Source of the DNA: Roseimicrobium gellanilyticum
GTDB taxonomy: Bacteria; Verrucomicrobiota; Verrucomicrobiia; Verrucomicrobiales; Verrucomicrobiaceae
Assembly (NCBI RefSeq): GCF_003315205.1
Contig: NZ_QNRR01000012.1
Span: 1-64,000, forward strand
Reading direction: 5' to 3'
Length of the DNA: 64,000 nt
The translations under genes and the position numbers were made by a program. The notes under the pieces were generated by a model. That model was not told the origin of the DNA, did not search any database, and worked only from the letters and a program-made list of their open reading frames with translations. This document shows, piece after piece, positions 33,477 through 42,852 of this stretch; within the stretch, counting starts at the first letter, position 1, and each line of letters begins with the position of its first letter.

Positions 33477-34619
33477 ATGATCACTGGCATCCCCTACAAA
33501 CTCCCCCGCATTTTCGGAACTGCATACACGCTCCTGAGCCTCGCCACACTGGCTTCTGCTGCCGACATCGAGCTCACAGAGACACTCCAACTCCCCGAGT
33601 GCCACAGCATCGGCTGGGTGCAGAGGAATCTCCAGTCGAAGGGCGACCAGGCCTGGAATGGCGTCTTGGATGAAGCGAAATGGGGCACCCCTTCACCTCA
33701 GCAGGTGGTGGGTAGGAATTGGGACTGGAGAGTAACGACCGACCAGTGGAAACAGGCCGTGAAAGAGAAGGGCGAGGGAAAGCGGGAGGATGTAAAGTTT
33801 GACCTCTGGATTCCCGAGGGTGTGGAGGTAGTGAAGGGTATCGTCGCCATCTCCGGTCACGGCAGTGGAGAGTATCTCTACCGTCATCCCGAGATGAGGA
33901 AGCTCGCGAAGGAGTTGCACCTTGGAATCTTCAAGTTCGTGGGCAATCCCATGCAGCGAGGATTCTGGCCACAAAGCCTGCTCTTCGAACGGCTCGCTGC
34001 GTTCGGTCAGAAGTCCGGGCATCCGGAGCTGCCGAATGCCCCGTTGTTTCTCTACGGACACTCCAACGGCACCGGCTACTCGGCTGTTTTCCCTGCTACG
34101 GAAGGCGCGCATGTCTGGGCGTGGGTATCGATGCGGCCGGGGATCACATTCCAAGTCTATCAACCTGGAGGAGCGCAAGTGCCTGGGCTGGTGATCTTCG
34201 GAGAAGATGATCAGTTTCTGCTGCGTCCCTCCAAGGAGGAGAATCTCGCCGTGGTGGAGGTCATGAGGAAGAAGCACCACGCCGTGTGGAACTTCGCCGT
34301 GGAGCCGAAGACTGGGCATGGACCGGGAGAAAAAACCTGGCCGCTGGTATTCTCGTTCCTACGCCATACATTTGCCGCGCGTGTCCCTGCAGATGCCGAT
34401 CCGCGCAAAGGCCCGGTGAAGCTCAATACCCTTTCAGAAGAGAGCGGATACCTGGGGAGGAATTGGGATGCGGCAAAAGGCGGCTATCAAACTTTGTCCA
34501 TCGCACCTCATGCCACCTATGAGGGAGACAAGAGTACTGCGTCATGGCTCATCAATTCCGACTATGCGAGCGACTGGCAGGCCTTCCAGCGCGATGGGCA
34601 GGTGGGAAAAAAGGAGTGA
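33477..34619 (+). CDS. Secreted alpha/beta hydrolase
   Basis: 380 residues from ATG 33477. Hydrophobic N-terminus (YTLLSLATLASAA) fits a signal peptide. Nucleophile elbow GHSNGTG, acid in FGEDDQFL, histidine in PKTGHGPGEK complete a catalytic triad; ISGHGSGEYLY supplies the oxyanion region. Probably an esterase or polyester/polysaccharide-linked hydrolase; the substrate cannot be told. The C-terminal about 75 residues (GPVKLNTLSEESGYLGRNWD...) form an extra beta-rich part seen in similar proteins. Convergent with the alcohol dehydrogenase gene. Confidence 0.75.
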   Translation: MITGIPYKLPRIFGTAYTLLSLATLASAADIELTETLQLPECHSIGWVQRNLQSKGDQAWNGVLDEAKWGTPSPQQVVGRNWDWRVTTDQWKQAVKEKGEGKREDVKFDLWIPEGVEVVKGIVAISGHGSGEYLYRHPEMRKLAKELHLGIFKFVGNPMQRGFWPQSLLFERLAAFGQKSGHPELPNAPLFLYGHSNGTGYSAVFPATEGAHVWAWVSMRPGITFQVYQPGGAQVPGLVIFGEDDQFLLRPSKEENLAVVEVMRKKHHAVWNFAVEPKTGHGPGEKTWPLVFSFLRHTFAARVPADADPRKGPVKLNTLSEESGYLGRNWDAAKGGYQTLSIAPHATYEGDKSTASWLINSDYASDWQAFQRDGQVGKKE

Positions 34620-34696
34620 GCACGGGCGGACGACCGCACACCCATCTGTATGCCATCGTCACGCAAGGCCACGCGTTCTGCATGCCTTGCTACCGC

Positions 34697-35683
34697 TCAC
34701 GGCACCAGCACCGCCGCGCCGCGGAGCCTGCCTTCGCGAAGATTGGCCAGCGCTTCATTCGCCGCCTCCAGCGGGAATGCGTGAGTCTCCGTGCGCACTG
34801 GCACTGCGGGGGCCATTGCGAGGAACTCAAGGCCATCGCGTCGTGTGAGATTTGCCACGGAGACAATGCTCCGCTCGCCCCACAGGTCTGCGTAGGGAAA
34901 CGCAGGGATATCGCTCATGTGTATCCCACCACACACCACCACCCCTCCCTTGCGCAAGCTGCGCAAAGCCAGGGGCACCAGCGCCCCCACTGGTGCAAAG
35001 ATGATGGCCGCATCAAGCTCGAACGGCGGTGAATCATTCGAGCCACCTGCCCATACTGCTCCAAGCTCACGCGCAAACTCCTGGGCTGCCGTATCCCCCG
35101 CACGTGTGAAGGCGCATACCTCGCGCCCCTGATGTCGTGCCACCTGGAGGATAATATGCGCTGCCGCTCCAAATCCATAGAGACCAAGTCGCCTGCCCTC
35201 GCCGGCCTTCACCAGAGAACGATAGCCAATGAGTCCGGCGCACAGCCATGGAGAAGCAGAAACTGGGTCCATGTCCCTCGAGAGCGGGAAGCAAAAACGC
35301 GAGTCCGCCACCGTGTACTCCGCATAACCGCCATTGAGGGTGTAGCCCGTGAACTTCGCCGCATCGCAGAGGTTTTCTCTGCCTGAGAGGCAGTATTCAC
35401 AAGTGCCGCAAGTCCATCCCAGCCAGGGAATGCCGACACGATCGCCGGCTCGAAGGCCTGTGACCTCCGCACCTACGATCACCACTTCTCCCACAATCTC
35501 ATGCCCCAGAATCAGTGGCAGCTTCGGCTTCGGCAACTCACCATCCACCACATGCAGATCTGTGCGGCAGACGGCACAGGCCATCACCTTCACCAGCACT
35601 TGCTCACGGGAAGGCGAAGGCACAAGTATGTCGCGGCACTCCAGGGATCTGCCAAGACCGGTGAACACCATCGCTTTCATCAT
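34697..35683 (-). CDS. Zinc-dependent alcohol dehydrogenase
   Basis: 328 residues; two ATG codons in tandem at 35683 and 35680. MDR family: catalytic zinc ligands in CAVCRTDLH and GHEIVGE, structural zinc in CGTCEYCLSGRENLC, nucleotide-binding GLYGFGAAAH. It oxidises alcohols or reduces aldehydes with NAD(P), cytoplasmic. The sequence pattern (MKAMVF...GYTLNGGYAEYTVAD) matches AdhP/AdhA-like enzymes. Could serve ethanol or aldehyde disposal in fermentation, but stands apart from the fermentation operon. Confidence 0.9.
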   Translation of the reverse strand: MMKAMVFTGLGRSLECRDILVPSPSREQVLVKVMACAVCRTDLHVVDGELPKPKLPLILGHEIVGEVVIVGAEVTGLRAGDRVGIPWLGWTCGTCEYCLSGRENLCDAAKFTGYTLNGGYAEYTVADSRFCFPLSRDMDPVSASPWLCAGLIGYRSLVKAGEGRRLGLYGFGAAAHIILQVARHQGREVCAFTRAGDTAAQEFARELGAVWAGGSNDSPPFELDAAIIFAPVGALVPLALRSLRKGGVVVCGGIHMSDIPAFPYADLWGERSIVSVANLTRRDGLEFLAMAPAVPVRTETHAFPLEAANEALANLREGRLRGAAVLVP

Positions 35684-35755
35684 GTGCAGCCTGCGTTTCC
35701 ATAGATTCGCACAGGATTGCGCCGTGTCCTTGAGAAAGACGGAGACAGCCCGCCC

Positions 35756-37018
35756 CTATTTCCCCAGCATCTTCTCCACCAGATCCAGGCATTCCTTTTG
35801 ATTCAGAATTTCCACATGCTCGCGCCGTAGATGGGTGAAGGAGGAGGTGCTGCGTTTGACGCGCAGATCAGTTTCGCTTTCCACGGTCACCACCCCGTCA
35901 TGTTCCCCGCTCATGAACATGGATGACTTGTCGATGGAACCGTAGATGAGGTCGTGCGTCGTACCCGCGGGCAGAGGAGTCGCATACAACGAATGCAGGA
36001 AGTCACTGCCCGGCTTCACATCGAGCCACGACGGCACGGGCTTTTTGAGATACCGGATGCCTGACTCCGCAGCCTTGTGGCCACCCCAGGGAGTGGAAAT
36101 GCTGACGAACTTCGGAATGAAATTCACGCCCTCATCCGCAATCGCCTTGCTGATGGCCGCCCGGGAAACCAAGCCGCCCATGCTGTGGGCCACGACATAA
36201 CACTGCGGGAAGCCATAACGATGCTTCAGCGTGCGCAACGAAAGGGCCAGCGCGCTGGACACACGCGCAAGCCTCATGCCGCTGGGATAGTGGAAGAACC
36301 AGAGCTGATACTTTGAGCGGTCGAAGTTTCCAATGAAGTAGCGCCAGTCTTGCGGACTGCCACCGATGCCGTAGACGAAGACCACAGGAATGCGATTCGG
36401 CGAATACGGCTCCGTCATATACAAGCCGAGACGATTCTCCGAGAGGAAATGCAGGGGTCTCCAGAGACCTGAACCACCCACATCAGGCGCGAACCTTGAG
36501 TCATCCAGTGAGGCGACCTCGCCGATGGCGAGATTCATCTGCCCTCCGAGTTCCTTGTTCTCCTTGGGCACGTGAATGACAGTGCCGGGTGGCAGGCCGT
36601 GCTCGCGATGCAGGGAGATCTTTAGGATTTGCGGCTCGGCGGAGGGGTTCGTGAGGGACACAGGCCTCGCATACTTCAAGTAGCCGAGCGGCTCACCGGC
36701 ATCGTAGGCGCCGTTGCCATTTTCGTCAGTGAAGGCTCCGACACGATAGGCGCTGTCCATCCGCAAGTTCAAGGCAGCAATGCCATCCTCACGCACACGC
36801 TGGAATCCGGCGGAGTCCTTCCGCGAGCCATTCTCCATGCGCCAGGCGAGTGCGTAGGTGGGATGGGCGGCGGTCGGATGAGGAGTGACCTCCATGGTGA
36901 TACCGCCCATGGTCTCGAGGGTCTCCACATGCTGCCGGAGACCAATGAGGCCACAAGAGCTCAATGTGGACGCCGCAGCAACGAGTGAGGCGAAGCGGAC
37001 AGATTTTGATACATTCAT
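35756..37018 (-). CDS. Lipoprotein lipase/esterase (alpha/beta hydrolase)
   Basis: 420 residues from ATG 37018. Type II signal with lipobox LSSC. A beta-rich N-terminal domain (to about 195, including the EF-like DENGNGAYDAGEP) precedes an alpha/beta hydrolase: VVFVYGIGGSPQDW (oxyanion), nucleophile VAHSMGG, Asp in the PAGTTHDLIYGSIDK region, His in RREHVEI. It resembles triacylglycerol lipase/PGAP1-like folds. Outer- or inner-membrane anchored. Follows a 63-residue lipoprotein gene by 11 bp, so both are in one message. Confidence 0.82.
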   Translation of the reverse strand: MNVSKSVRFASLVAAASTLSSCGLIGLRQHVETLETMGGITMEVTPHPTAAHPTYALAWRMENGSRKDSAGFQRVREDGIAALNLRMDSAYRVGAFTDENGNGAYDAGEPLGYLKYARPVSLTNPSAEPQILKISLHREHGLPPGTVIHVPKENKELGGQMNLAIGEVASLDDSRFAPDVGGSGLWRPLHFLSENRLGLYMTEPYSPNRIPVVFVYGIGGSPQDWRYFIGNFDRSKYQLWFFHYPSGMRLARVSSALALSLRTLKHRYGFPQCYVVAHSMGGLVSRAAISKAIADEGVNFIPKFVSISTPWGGHKAAESGIRYLKKPVPSWLDVKPGSDFLHSLYATPLPAGTTHDLIYGSIDKSSMFMSGEHDGVVTVESETDLRVKRSTSSFTHLRREHVEILNQKECLDLVEKMLGK

Positions 37019-37029
37019 GCAGGCAAGCC

Positions 37030-37221
37030 CTAGTGCATCACCCGATCAAACCACGCATCCGTCCGCTGCTGCCGGGCATCGGCTCGCATCTCACGGCGCT
37101 CTTGAAAGTTGGAATAGGCGTCGTTGCGATTGTCGAGTCGGTCCTGCAACTCTTCGTTGCTGGAGCAGGAGGCCAGGCAGCAGAATACTGCCAGCACAAG
37201 AGTGGTGAGGATGGCTTTCAT
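37030..37221 (-). CDS. Small lipoprotein
   Basis: 63 residues from ATG 37221: MKAILTTLVLAVFCCLASC gives a type II signal with lipobox LASC. The mature part (about 45 residues) is charged and helical, rich in Arg, Asp and Gln (NDAYSNFQERREMRADARQQRTDAW), entericidin- or Lpp-like in style but not recognised. Co-transcribed with the lipase that follows by 11 bp. Open frame upstream of this start is without homology. Confidence 0.75.
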   Translation of the reverse strand: MKAILTTLVLAVFCCLASCSSNEELQDRLDNRNDAYSNFQERREMRADARQQRTDAWFDRVMH

Positions 37222-37270
37222 AGCGCGGAATTTCACTGTGGATGATGGTGCATGATGCAGGCTGCATGTT

Positions 37271-39589
37271 TCAGGCTTCCCCCTGGATGCCGTCGATGTA
37301 TCCCTGGGCGCCATTCTTGACGTTGGCGGCATTCGCTTCGTCGGTGTCGATGTGCATGGCGAGTGCGAAATTGGGATCCACTCGCACGCGCACGTCTCCA
37401 AAGATGAGCTCGCGGTCACCGGACACACGCACACGTACGGAGCACTTGTCCCTCAGGCCATAGCGGAGGGCATCGGTGGGAGTCATGTGAATGTGTCGCA
37501 GAGCGCAGATGACGCCCTGGTCGATGGCTACGCTTCCCGCCGGCCCCTCCAGTGTGCAGCCGGGCGAGCCCTCAATGTCACCAGATTCGCGAATGGGCGG
37601 CTGGATGCCGAGTTTGAATTGCTCCGTCATCGCGATCTCCACCTGTGTGGCCTTGCGCGCAGGTCCCAGCACACGCACACGCTCGATACGTCCTTTCGGC
37701 CCCACGATGGCCAATTGTTCCTTGCAGGCATACTGCCCCGGCTGGGAAAGGTCGGCATGCTTGGTGAGCTGGTGTCCAGGGCCAAAAAGCGCTTCCACGT
37801 CCGGCTGTGCCAGGTGGATGTGATGGGCAGAGACCTCCACCGGGATGGGTTCATTCCGGCAGGCTTCGCTGGCACTGACAAGAACATCGCGACTCTTCAC
37901 TCGCAAGGTCTCACGCGCAATCATGCGCTCCTCATCCGTGGGCACCACCAGCACCTTCACGGGAGAGTCGTCCGCGGAGATGATCGAGATTTCCTTTCCT
38001 CCGGTAGCGAGACGATTTTTCCCTTCATCGATCTTGATGCCCATGCAGGCGAGTCCCTGCAACGCCGAGGCACGCACGCCCGCACTCCCCTGCCCGATAC
38101 CCGCGGTGAAGATGACCACGTCAAGCCCACCCATGGCGGCCACGTAGGAGCCGATGTACTTGCGCACCCGGTAGCAGAAGGTCTTGAGCGCCGTGAGAGC
38201 ACGGGCGTCGCCAGCATCCGCTGCCTTCTCCACTTCGCGCATGTCACCCGAGATTCCCGACAGTCCCAGCAAGCCGCTCTTCTTGTTGAGCAGGTCATCT
38301 ATCAACTTGGACGCCATGCCTTCCGTGCGTTCGAGGAAGCTGGTGACCCCTGCATCGAGATCTCCACAGCGAGTGCCCATGATGAGCCCCTCTCCCGGTG
38401 TGAATCCCATGGAGGTATCCACGGAGCGTCCATGATCAATGGCACAGATGGAGGCGCCATTACCAAGGTGGCAACTGATGACTCTCAGCTCGCGTGCACG
38501 ACGGCGCAGATGCTGGGCCGCCGCCAGGGCGACGTAGCTGTGGGATGAACCGTGAAAGCCATACCGGCGCACCCCCTTCTCTTCGTAGTAGGAGTAAGGC
38601 AGACCATAAAGATACGCGTGACTTGGCAACGTGGCGTGAAAGGCCGTGTCGAACACCGCAACATGCGGCACCTTTGGGAACACCCGTCTCGCCTCTCGAA
38701 TGCCGAGCACATTCACCGGATTGTGCAAGGGAGCGAGAGGAGCAAGCGCCTCAATCTCCGCCACAACCTGGTCATCAATCACGACGGCGTTGGTGAATTT
38801 CTCCCCTCCGTGCACCACCCGATGTCCCACGGCAGTGATATCCGAAGAAGACTTGAGCACTCCATGCGATTCATGCGCCAGGGCTGCGAGCATGGATTTG
38901 AACGCGCCTGCGTGGCCGCGCTCCTTCACGTCGGACTCCACACGTCCTCTGGCACTGGTTTGCACCAGTTTTGTGCCCTCCGCATCAATGCGCTCCACGT
39001 GTCCATGCGCCGTATTCTCCGGACGCTCCGTATCAAACAGCGTGTACTTCAGTGAGGAGGAGCCGCAATTGATCACCAGGATGCGTTCAGGCTTCTCCCC
39101 CTTCAGCTCAAGTTCCGAGGTGTGATCCTGCTTCTTCGCAATGACCGCAGCCTTCTCCGGATCCTTCATGGCCTCCTGGATGCGCGAGCTGATCGTCATC
39201 GCGATCAACTGGGCTGCTTCAGGATTGGCCATGATACGGGTTTGGAAAAGGCTCAGGGGGATCAGCATCACCCGCGTACCGGAAGCCGCCGCCTTCAAGT
39301 CCGCCACCGCGGGATCACCGCTCATCAACGCGAGTTCACCGAAGGTTTCCCCCGGCTTGAGCTGCCCCAGCGAAATGCTTCCTGCTCCGTCCACCGGAAG
39401 GAACGCCTGGACCTTCCCCTCCACCACGACCCCCAGGAAATGCACTTCATCACCCGCACGCAAAATGGTGTCGCCAGAGTCGAACACCCGCACCTCTGAA
39501 CCCTCAGCCAGCTCCGTGCGCTGGGCGAGGGTGAAGTGGGACAGGAGTGGGACACTGCCCACCAGAAAGGCGAGATCGCTGGCGCTCAT
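37271..39589 (-). CDS. Fusion: cNMP-binding-like domain, acetate kinase, PduL phosphotransacylase
   Basis: 772 residues from ATG 39589. Residues 1-140 form a Crp-type cyclic-nucleotide-binding beta-roll (LKPGETFGELALMSGDP), but the phosphate-binding Arg expected after GELAL is missing, so the ligand may differ or be absent. Residues about 168-570 are a complete acetate kinase (NCGSSSLKY, GHRVVHGG, FDTAFH, YGFHGSSHSY, CHLGNGAS). Residues about 583-772 are a PduL-type phosphotransacylase with zinc His in SAHHIH (589-592) and RHIHMTP (699-701). One chain would turn acetyl- (or propionyl-) CoA into acyl phosphate and then into acid plus ATP. Last gene of the pyk operon, 5 bp after aspA. Confidence 0.92.
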   Translation of the reverse strand: MSASDLAFLVGSVPLLSHFTLAQRTELAEGSEVRVFDSGDTILRAGDEVHFLGVVVEGKVQAFLPVDGAGSISLGQLKPGETFGELALMSGDPAVADLKAAASGTRVMLIPLSLFQTRIMANPEAAQLIAMTISSRIQEAMKDPEKAAVIAKKQDHTSELELKGEKPERILVINCGSSSLKYTLFDTERPENTAHGHVERIDAEGTKLVQTSARGRVESDVKERGHAGAFKSMLAALAHESHGVLKSSSDITAVGHRVVHGGEKFTNAVVIDDQVVAEIEALAPLAPLHNPVNVLGIREARRVFPKVPHVAVFDTAFHATLPSHAYLYGLPYSYYEEKGVRRYGFHGSSHSYVALAAAQHLRRRARELRVISCHLGNGASICAIDHGRSVDTSMGFTPGEGLIMGTRCGDLDAGVTSFLERTEGMASKLIDDLLNKKSGLLGLSGISGDMREVEKAADAGDARALTALKTFCYRVRKYIGSYVAAMGGLDVVIFTAGIGQGSAGVRASALQGLACMGIKIDEGKNRLATGGKEISIISADDSPVKVLVVPTDEERMIARETLRVKSRDVLVSASEACRNEPIPVEVSAHHIHLAQPDVEALFGPGHQLTKHADLSQPGQYACKEQLAIVGPKGRIERVRVLGPARKATQVEIAMTEQFKLGIQPPIRESGDIEGSPGCTLEGPAGSVAIDQGVICALRHIHMTPTDALRYGLRDKCSVRVRVSGDRELIFGDVRVRVDPNFALAMHIDTDEANAANVKNGAQGYIDGIQGEA

Positions 39590-39594
39590 GGCTT

Positions 39595-41454
39595 CTAGTT
39601 GAGTTGGCGCGGGTGCGTCATGTTTTCAGGCTTGAGCAGATCATCCAGCCGCTCCTTCGTCAGCCATCCCTTCTGCAAGACAAGGTCATACACACTGCCT
39701 CCGGTCTTGAGTGCTTCCTTCGCGATTGCGGCACTGCGTTCATAGCCGAGCACCGGATTGAGGGCGGTGACGAGGCCGATGGAATTGTGCACATACTGCA
39801 GGCAGCGTTCACGATTCGCCTCAATGCCGACGATGCAGCGGCTGTTCAGAACAATGGCGGCATTGCGCAGCAGCGTAAGTCCGAAGAGGAGGTTGAACGC
39901 AATCACCGGCTCCGCCATGTTGAGCTCCAGCTCGCTCGCCTCCGCTGCCATGGAGACGGTGATGTCCATGCCGATGATCTGAAAGCACACCTGGCTTACC
40001 ACTTCGGGCACCACCGGATTCACCTTGCCCGGCATGATGGAGGAACCCGGTTGCATGGAGGGCAGGCGGATTTCATAGAGCCCGCAACGCGGACCGGAGG
40101 ACATCCAGCGCAAGTCATTGCAAATCTTCGAAAGCTGCACTGCAGCGGTCTTCATGGTGCTGCTCATCAAGGCGAATTCCCCGGAATCCTGCGTGGCCTC
40201 CACCAGGTCATCCGCGAGCTTCACGGGAATGCCGCTGATATCCGCAAGATGCTTGGTGCAGAGCGCTGCATATCCGGGAGGGCTGTTGAGCCCCGTGCCG
40301 ATGGCGGTGGCGCCCATATTGATGGAAAGAAACTCCTCGCCCACGCGCGTGAGATGGCGGATGCCATCACCGATCATCACCGCATAGGCGCCGAACTCCT
40401 GGCCGAGTGTCATGGGCACGGCATCCTGATTCTCCGTACGGCCCATCTTCAACACATCGGCGAACTCCTTCGCCTTGGCCTCCAGGGCCGTGCGGAGTTC
40501 ACGCAGAGCGGAGAGTGTTTCCCTCAAGGTGAGCATCACGCCCAGCTTGATAGCGGTGGGATAGGCGTCATTCGTGGACTGCGAGCAATTCACATGGTCA
40601 TTCGGATGAAGGTGCTCGTACTCGCCCTTGCGATGACCGAGAATCTCCAGTGCACGGTTCGCGATGACCTCGTTCGCGTTCATGTTCGTGGAGGTGCCGG
40701 CACCCCCTTGAATCATGTCGATTGCGAACTGGTCATGCAGCTTGCCTCCGGCGATCTCATCGCACGCCTTGAAAATCGCGTCCGCCCGCTCCTGGCTGAG
40801 CACACCGAGCTCACAGTTTGCCTTCGCGGCGGCCTTCTTCACAAAGGCAAACGCGCGAATGAAGTGCTCGAAGTGATACATACCGATGCCGGAGATGCGG
40901 AAGTTCTCCATGCCGCGAATGGTCTGCACACCGTAGTAGGCGTGATCCGGCACTTCGCGCTCGCCCAGAGAATCGTGCTCGGTGCGCACCGATGATACCA
41001 CGGTGGCTGATTTCTCGCCGGCGATACGTTCCGCAGCAAAGCGCAGGCGCTCACTGAGACGTGCAGCGATGCGTCCCACAATGCGGTAGAAGAGCTCCGG
41101 CTTCTCCGTTCGCACCTTTTCCAGATCCGCTCGTGAAATCTGCCACACCTTGGCACCCTGGTGCGTGAGTGCATTTGCCGCATGAGGCGCATCATCAAGC
41201 ATCACGCCCTCACTGAAGACAGCGCCCGGCACCAGGGTGGCAAGGGTGACCGTGCGAGCCTGGGCGCCGCGCACGATTTGCACTTCACCCTCCAGCACCA
41301 GCCCCAGCCAGAGGCGCGGCGTGGCTTCGTGGTACAAATAGTCGCCTGCAGCATAAGATACGGCACTGCCCTGCTGCATCACAGCGGCGAGATCTTCCGT
41401 GGCAATGCCGATGCGCTTCGCGGCAGCGGCGATGGTGTCGAGTTGGAGACTCAT
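39595..41454 (-). CDS. aspA: Fusion: cNMP-binding-like domain with aspartate ammonia-lyase
   Basis: 619 residues from ATG 41454. Residues 1-135 are a Crp-type beta-roll (AAGDYLYHEA...GLVLEGEVQIV), degenerate at the ligand site (FSEGVMLDDAPHAAN; neither the GE pair nor the Arg is kept). Residues about 155-619 are a full aspartase: EREVPDHAYYGVQT, GGAGTSTNMNANEV, NDHVNCSQSTNDAYPTA, and the fumarase/aspartase signature SSIMPGKVNP with the catalytic Ser. It splits aspartate into fumarate and ammonia, cytoplasmic tetramer in homologues. Sits between the C4-dicarboxylate carrier and the acetate kinase fusion, matching fumarate-linked fermentation. The N-terminal domain may give allosteric control. 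Confidence 0.93.
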   Translation of the reverse strand: MSLQLDTIAAAAKRIGIATEDLAAVMQQGSAVSYAAGDYLYHEATPRLWLGLVLEGEVQIVRGAQARTVTLATLVPGAVFSEGVMLDDAPHAANALTHQGAKVWQISRADLEKVRTEKPELFYRIVGRIAARLSERLRFAAERIAGEKSATVVSSVRTEHDSLGEREVPDHAYYGVQTIRGMENFRISGIGMYHFEHFIRAFAFVKKAAAKANCELGVLSQERADAIFKACDEIAGGKLHDQFAIDMIQGGAGTSTNMNANEVIANRALEILGHRKGEYEHLHPNDHVNCSQSTNDAYPTAIKLGVMLTLRETLSALRELRTALEAKAKEFADVLKMGRTENQDAVPMTLGQEFGAYAVMIGDGIRHLTRVGEEFLSINMGATAIGTGLNSPPGYAALCTKHLADISGIPVKLADDLVEATQDSGEFALMSSTMKTAAVQLSKICNDLRWMSSGPRCGLYEIRLPSMQPGSSIMPGKVNPVVPEVVSQVCFQIIGMDITVSMAAEASELELNMAEPVIAFNLLFGLTLLRNAAIVLNSRCIVGIEANRERCLQYVHNSIGLVTALNPVLGYERSAAIAKEALKTGGSVYDLVLQKGWLTKERLDDLLKPENMTHPRQLN

Positions 41455-41480
41455 AAAAATGCGTGCGTGGGATATTGGTT

Positions 41481-42812
41481 TTATTTAAAGAAGGATCCAA
41501 TGAGCAGGCCGATACCCACGGCCCCGACGGTGCAAATGACACCGGGCAGCATGAAGGAATGATTCAGCAGGTACTTGCCAATGCGCGTTGTCTTCGACCG
41601 GTCAAACTGCATGGCCGCGATGAGCGTGCCGTAGTTCGGGATGAAGAAGTAGCCATTCACCGCCGGGAACATGCCGATGAGGTATGGGATGGGAATGCCC
41701 AGCGAAATACCCAGTGGCATGAGCGCGCGTGTCGTGGCCGCCTGACTGTAGAGCAACATGGAGGCAATGAAGAGACCGATGGCAAAGGTCCACGGTGCCG
41801 CCTTCGCCATGTCACTCAGACCACCAATGATGACATCGCGATTGGCATTGATGAAAGTGTCCCCCAACCAGGCAAGGCCGAGAATGCCGATGATCGCGGT
41901 CACGCCCGATTGGCAGGTCTTGCACTTCGGCACCTCACCCACCGGAGCCTTCGTGACGGTGAGTATCAGAGCAGCGACCGCGAGCATCACGATGGCAATC
42001 GAGATGGGCATGGTCATCACCACGGGCTTGGGTCCGGTGCCTGCCACCGTACGGAGTTCCGGGAAGATGCCTGCGAGAACGATCAAGGTCACGCCGGACA
42101 AGAAAATGAAGGCACTCGCCTTCGCTCCCGCACGCAGCGGCTGTTTCACCGCGCCAGCGCTCTTGCCACCGGCGGTGAGTTCCCCGGAGGCCAGCAGCTT
42201 CTGGTACTCGGGATCGTCCTTGAGCTCCTTACCCACGCGAAGTTGTACAAAGGCCGCGATGAGCACCGCGAGAATGGTGGAGGGCACACAAATGAGTAGA
42301 ATCTGCACGAGGCCGTATCCATGCGACGCCATGAGGCCAATCATGGCCGCCGTCGCCGCGGAGACCGGACTCGCGGTGATTGCCTGCTGCGAAGCGATGG
42401 TGGCCACGGCCATGGGACGCTCGGGCCGTATCCCATTTTCATGGGCCACTTCATAGATCACGGGAAGCAGCGGATACACAATATGTCCGGTACCTGCGGC
42501 AAACGTGAAGCCGTAGGTCACGAGTGGCGCCACAATGGTGACCTGCTTCGGATTCTTCCGGATGATCTTCTCCGCCACCTGCACCAGGAAGTCGATGCCC
42601 CCCGCCACCTCCATGGCAGAGGCCGCCATGATCACCGTGAGCACGATCAGCAACACTTCACCGGGAATCGCTGCCGGGGCGATGCCAAAACCCACCACCA
42701 AGACGAGTAGGCCCACGGCACCCCAGAGACCGAGCCCCACTCCTCCCGCTCTTGCGCCCATGGCGAGCGCGCCCAGGATGACGAGGAATTCGAGGATGAG
42801 TTTGATATCCAT
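41481..42812 (-). CDS. Anaerobic C4-dicarboxylate transporter (DcuA/DcuB family)
   Basis: 443 residues from ATG 42812. About 11-12 membrane helices. Family segments: GGVGLGLWGAVGLLVLV, VIMAASAMEVAGGIDFLVQVAEKIIRKNPKQVT, FAAGTGHIVYPLLPVIYEVA and ASQQAITASPVSAA. Dcu carriers exchange fumarate, aspartate or malate for succinate under oxygen limitation. The genes on both sides (pyk before, aspartase after) support aspartate uptake or aspartate/succinate antiport. 26 bp to the aspartase gene. Confidence 0.93.
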   Translation of the reverse strand: MDIKLILEFLVILGALAMGARAGGVGLGLWGAVGLLVLVVGFGIAPAAIPGEVLLIVLTVIMAASAMEVAGGIDFLVQVAEKIIRKNPKQVTIVAPLVTYGFTFAAGTGHIVYPLLPVIYEVAHENGIRPERPMAVATIASQQAITASPVSAATAAMIGLMASHGYGLVQILLICVPSTILAVLIAAFVQLRVGKELKDDPEYQKLLASGELTAGGKSAGAVKQPLRAGAKASAFIFLSGVTLIVLAGIFPELRTVAGTGPKPVVMTMPISIAIVMLAVAALILTVTKAPVGEVPKCKTCQSGVTAIIGILGLAWLGDTFINANRDVIIGGLSDMAKAAPWTFAIGLFIASMLLYSQAATTRALMPLGISLGIPIPYLIGMFPAVNGYFFIPNYGTLIAAMQFDRSKTTRIGKYLLNHSFMLPGVICTVGAVGIGLLIGSFFK

Positions 42813-42852
42813 GGGAGGTGGTGTGGGAGGTTATGAATGGCTTGCCAGGAGG

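Noticed and set aside
39547-40995. 482-codon plus-strand frame opposite aspartase
   Set aside because: His/Ala/Arg-rich shadow of the cNMP-aspartase gene, no domain.
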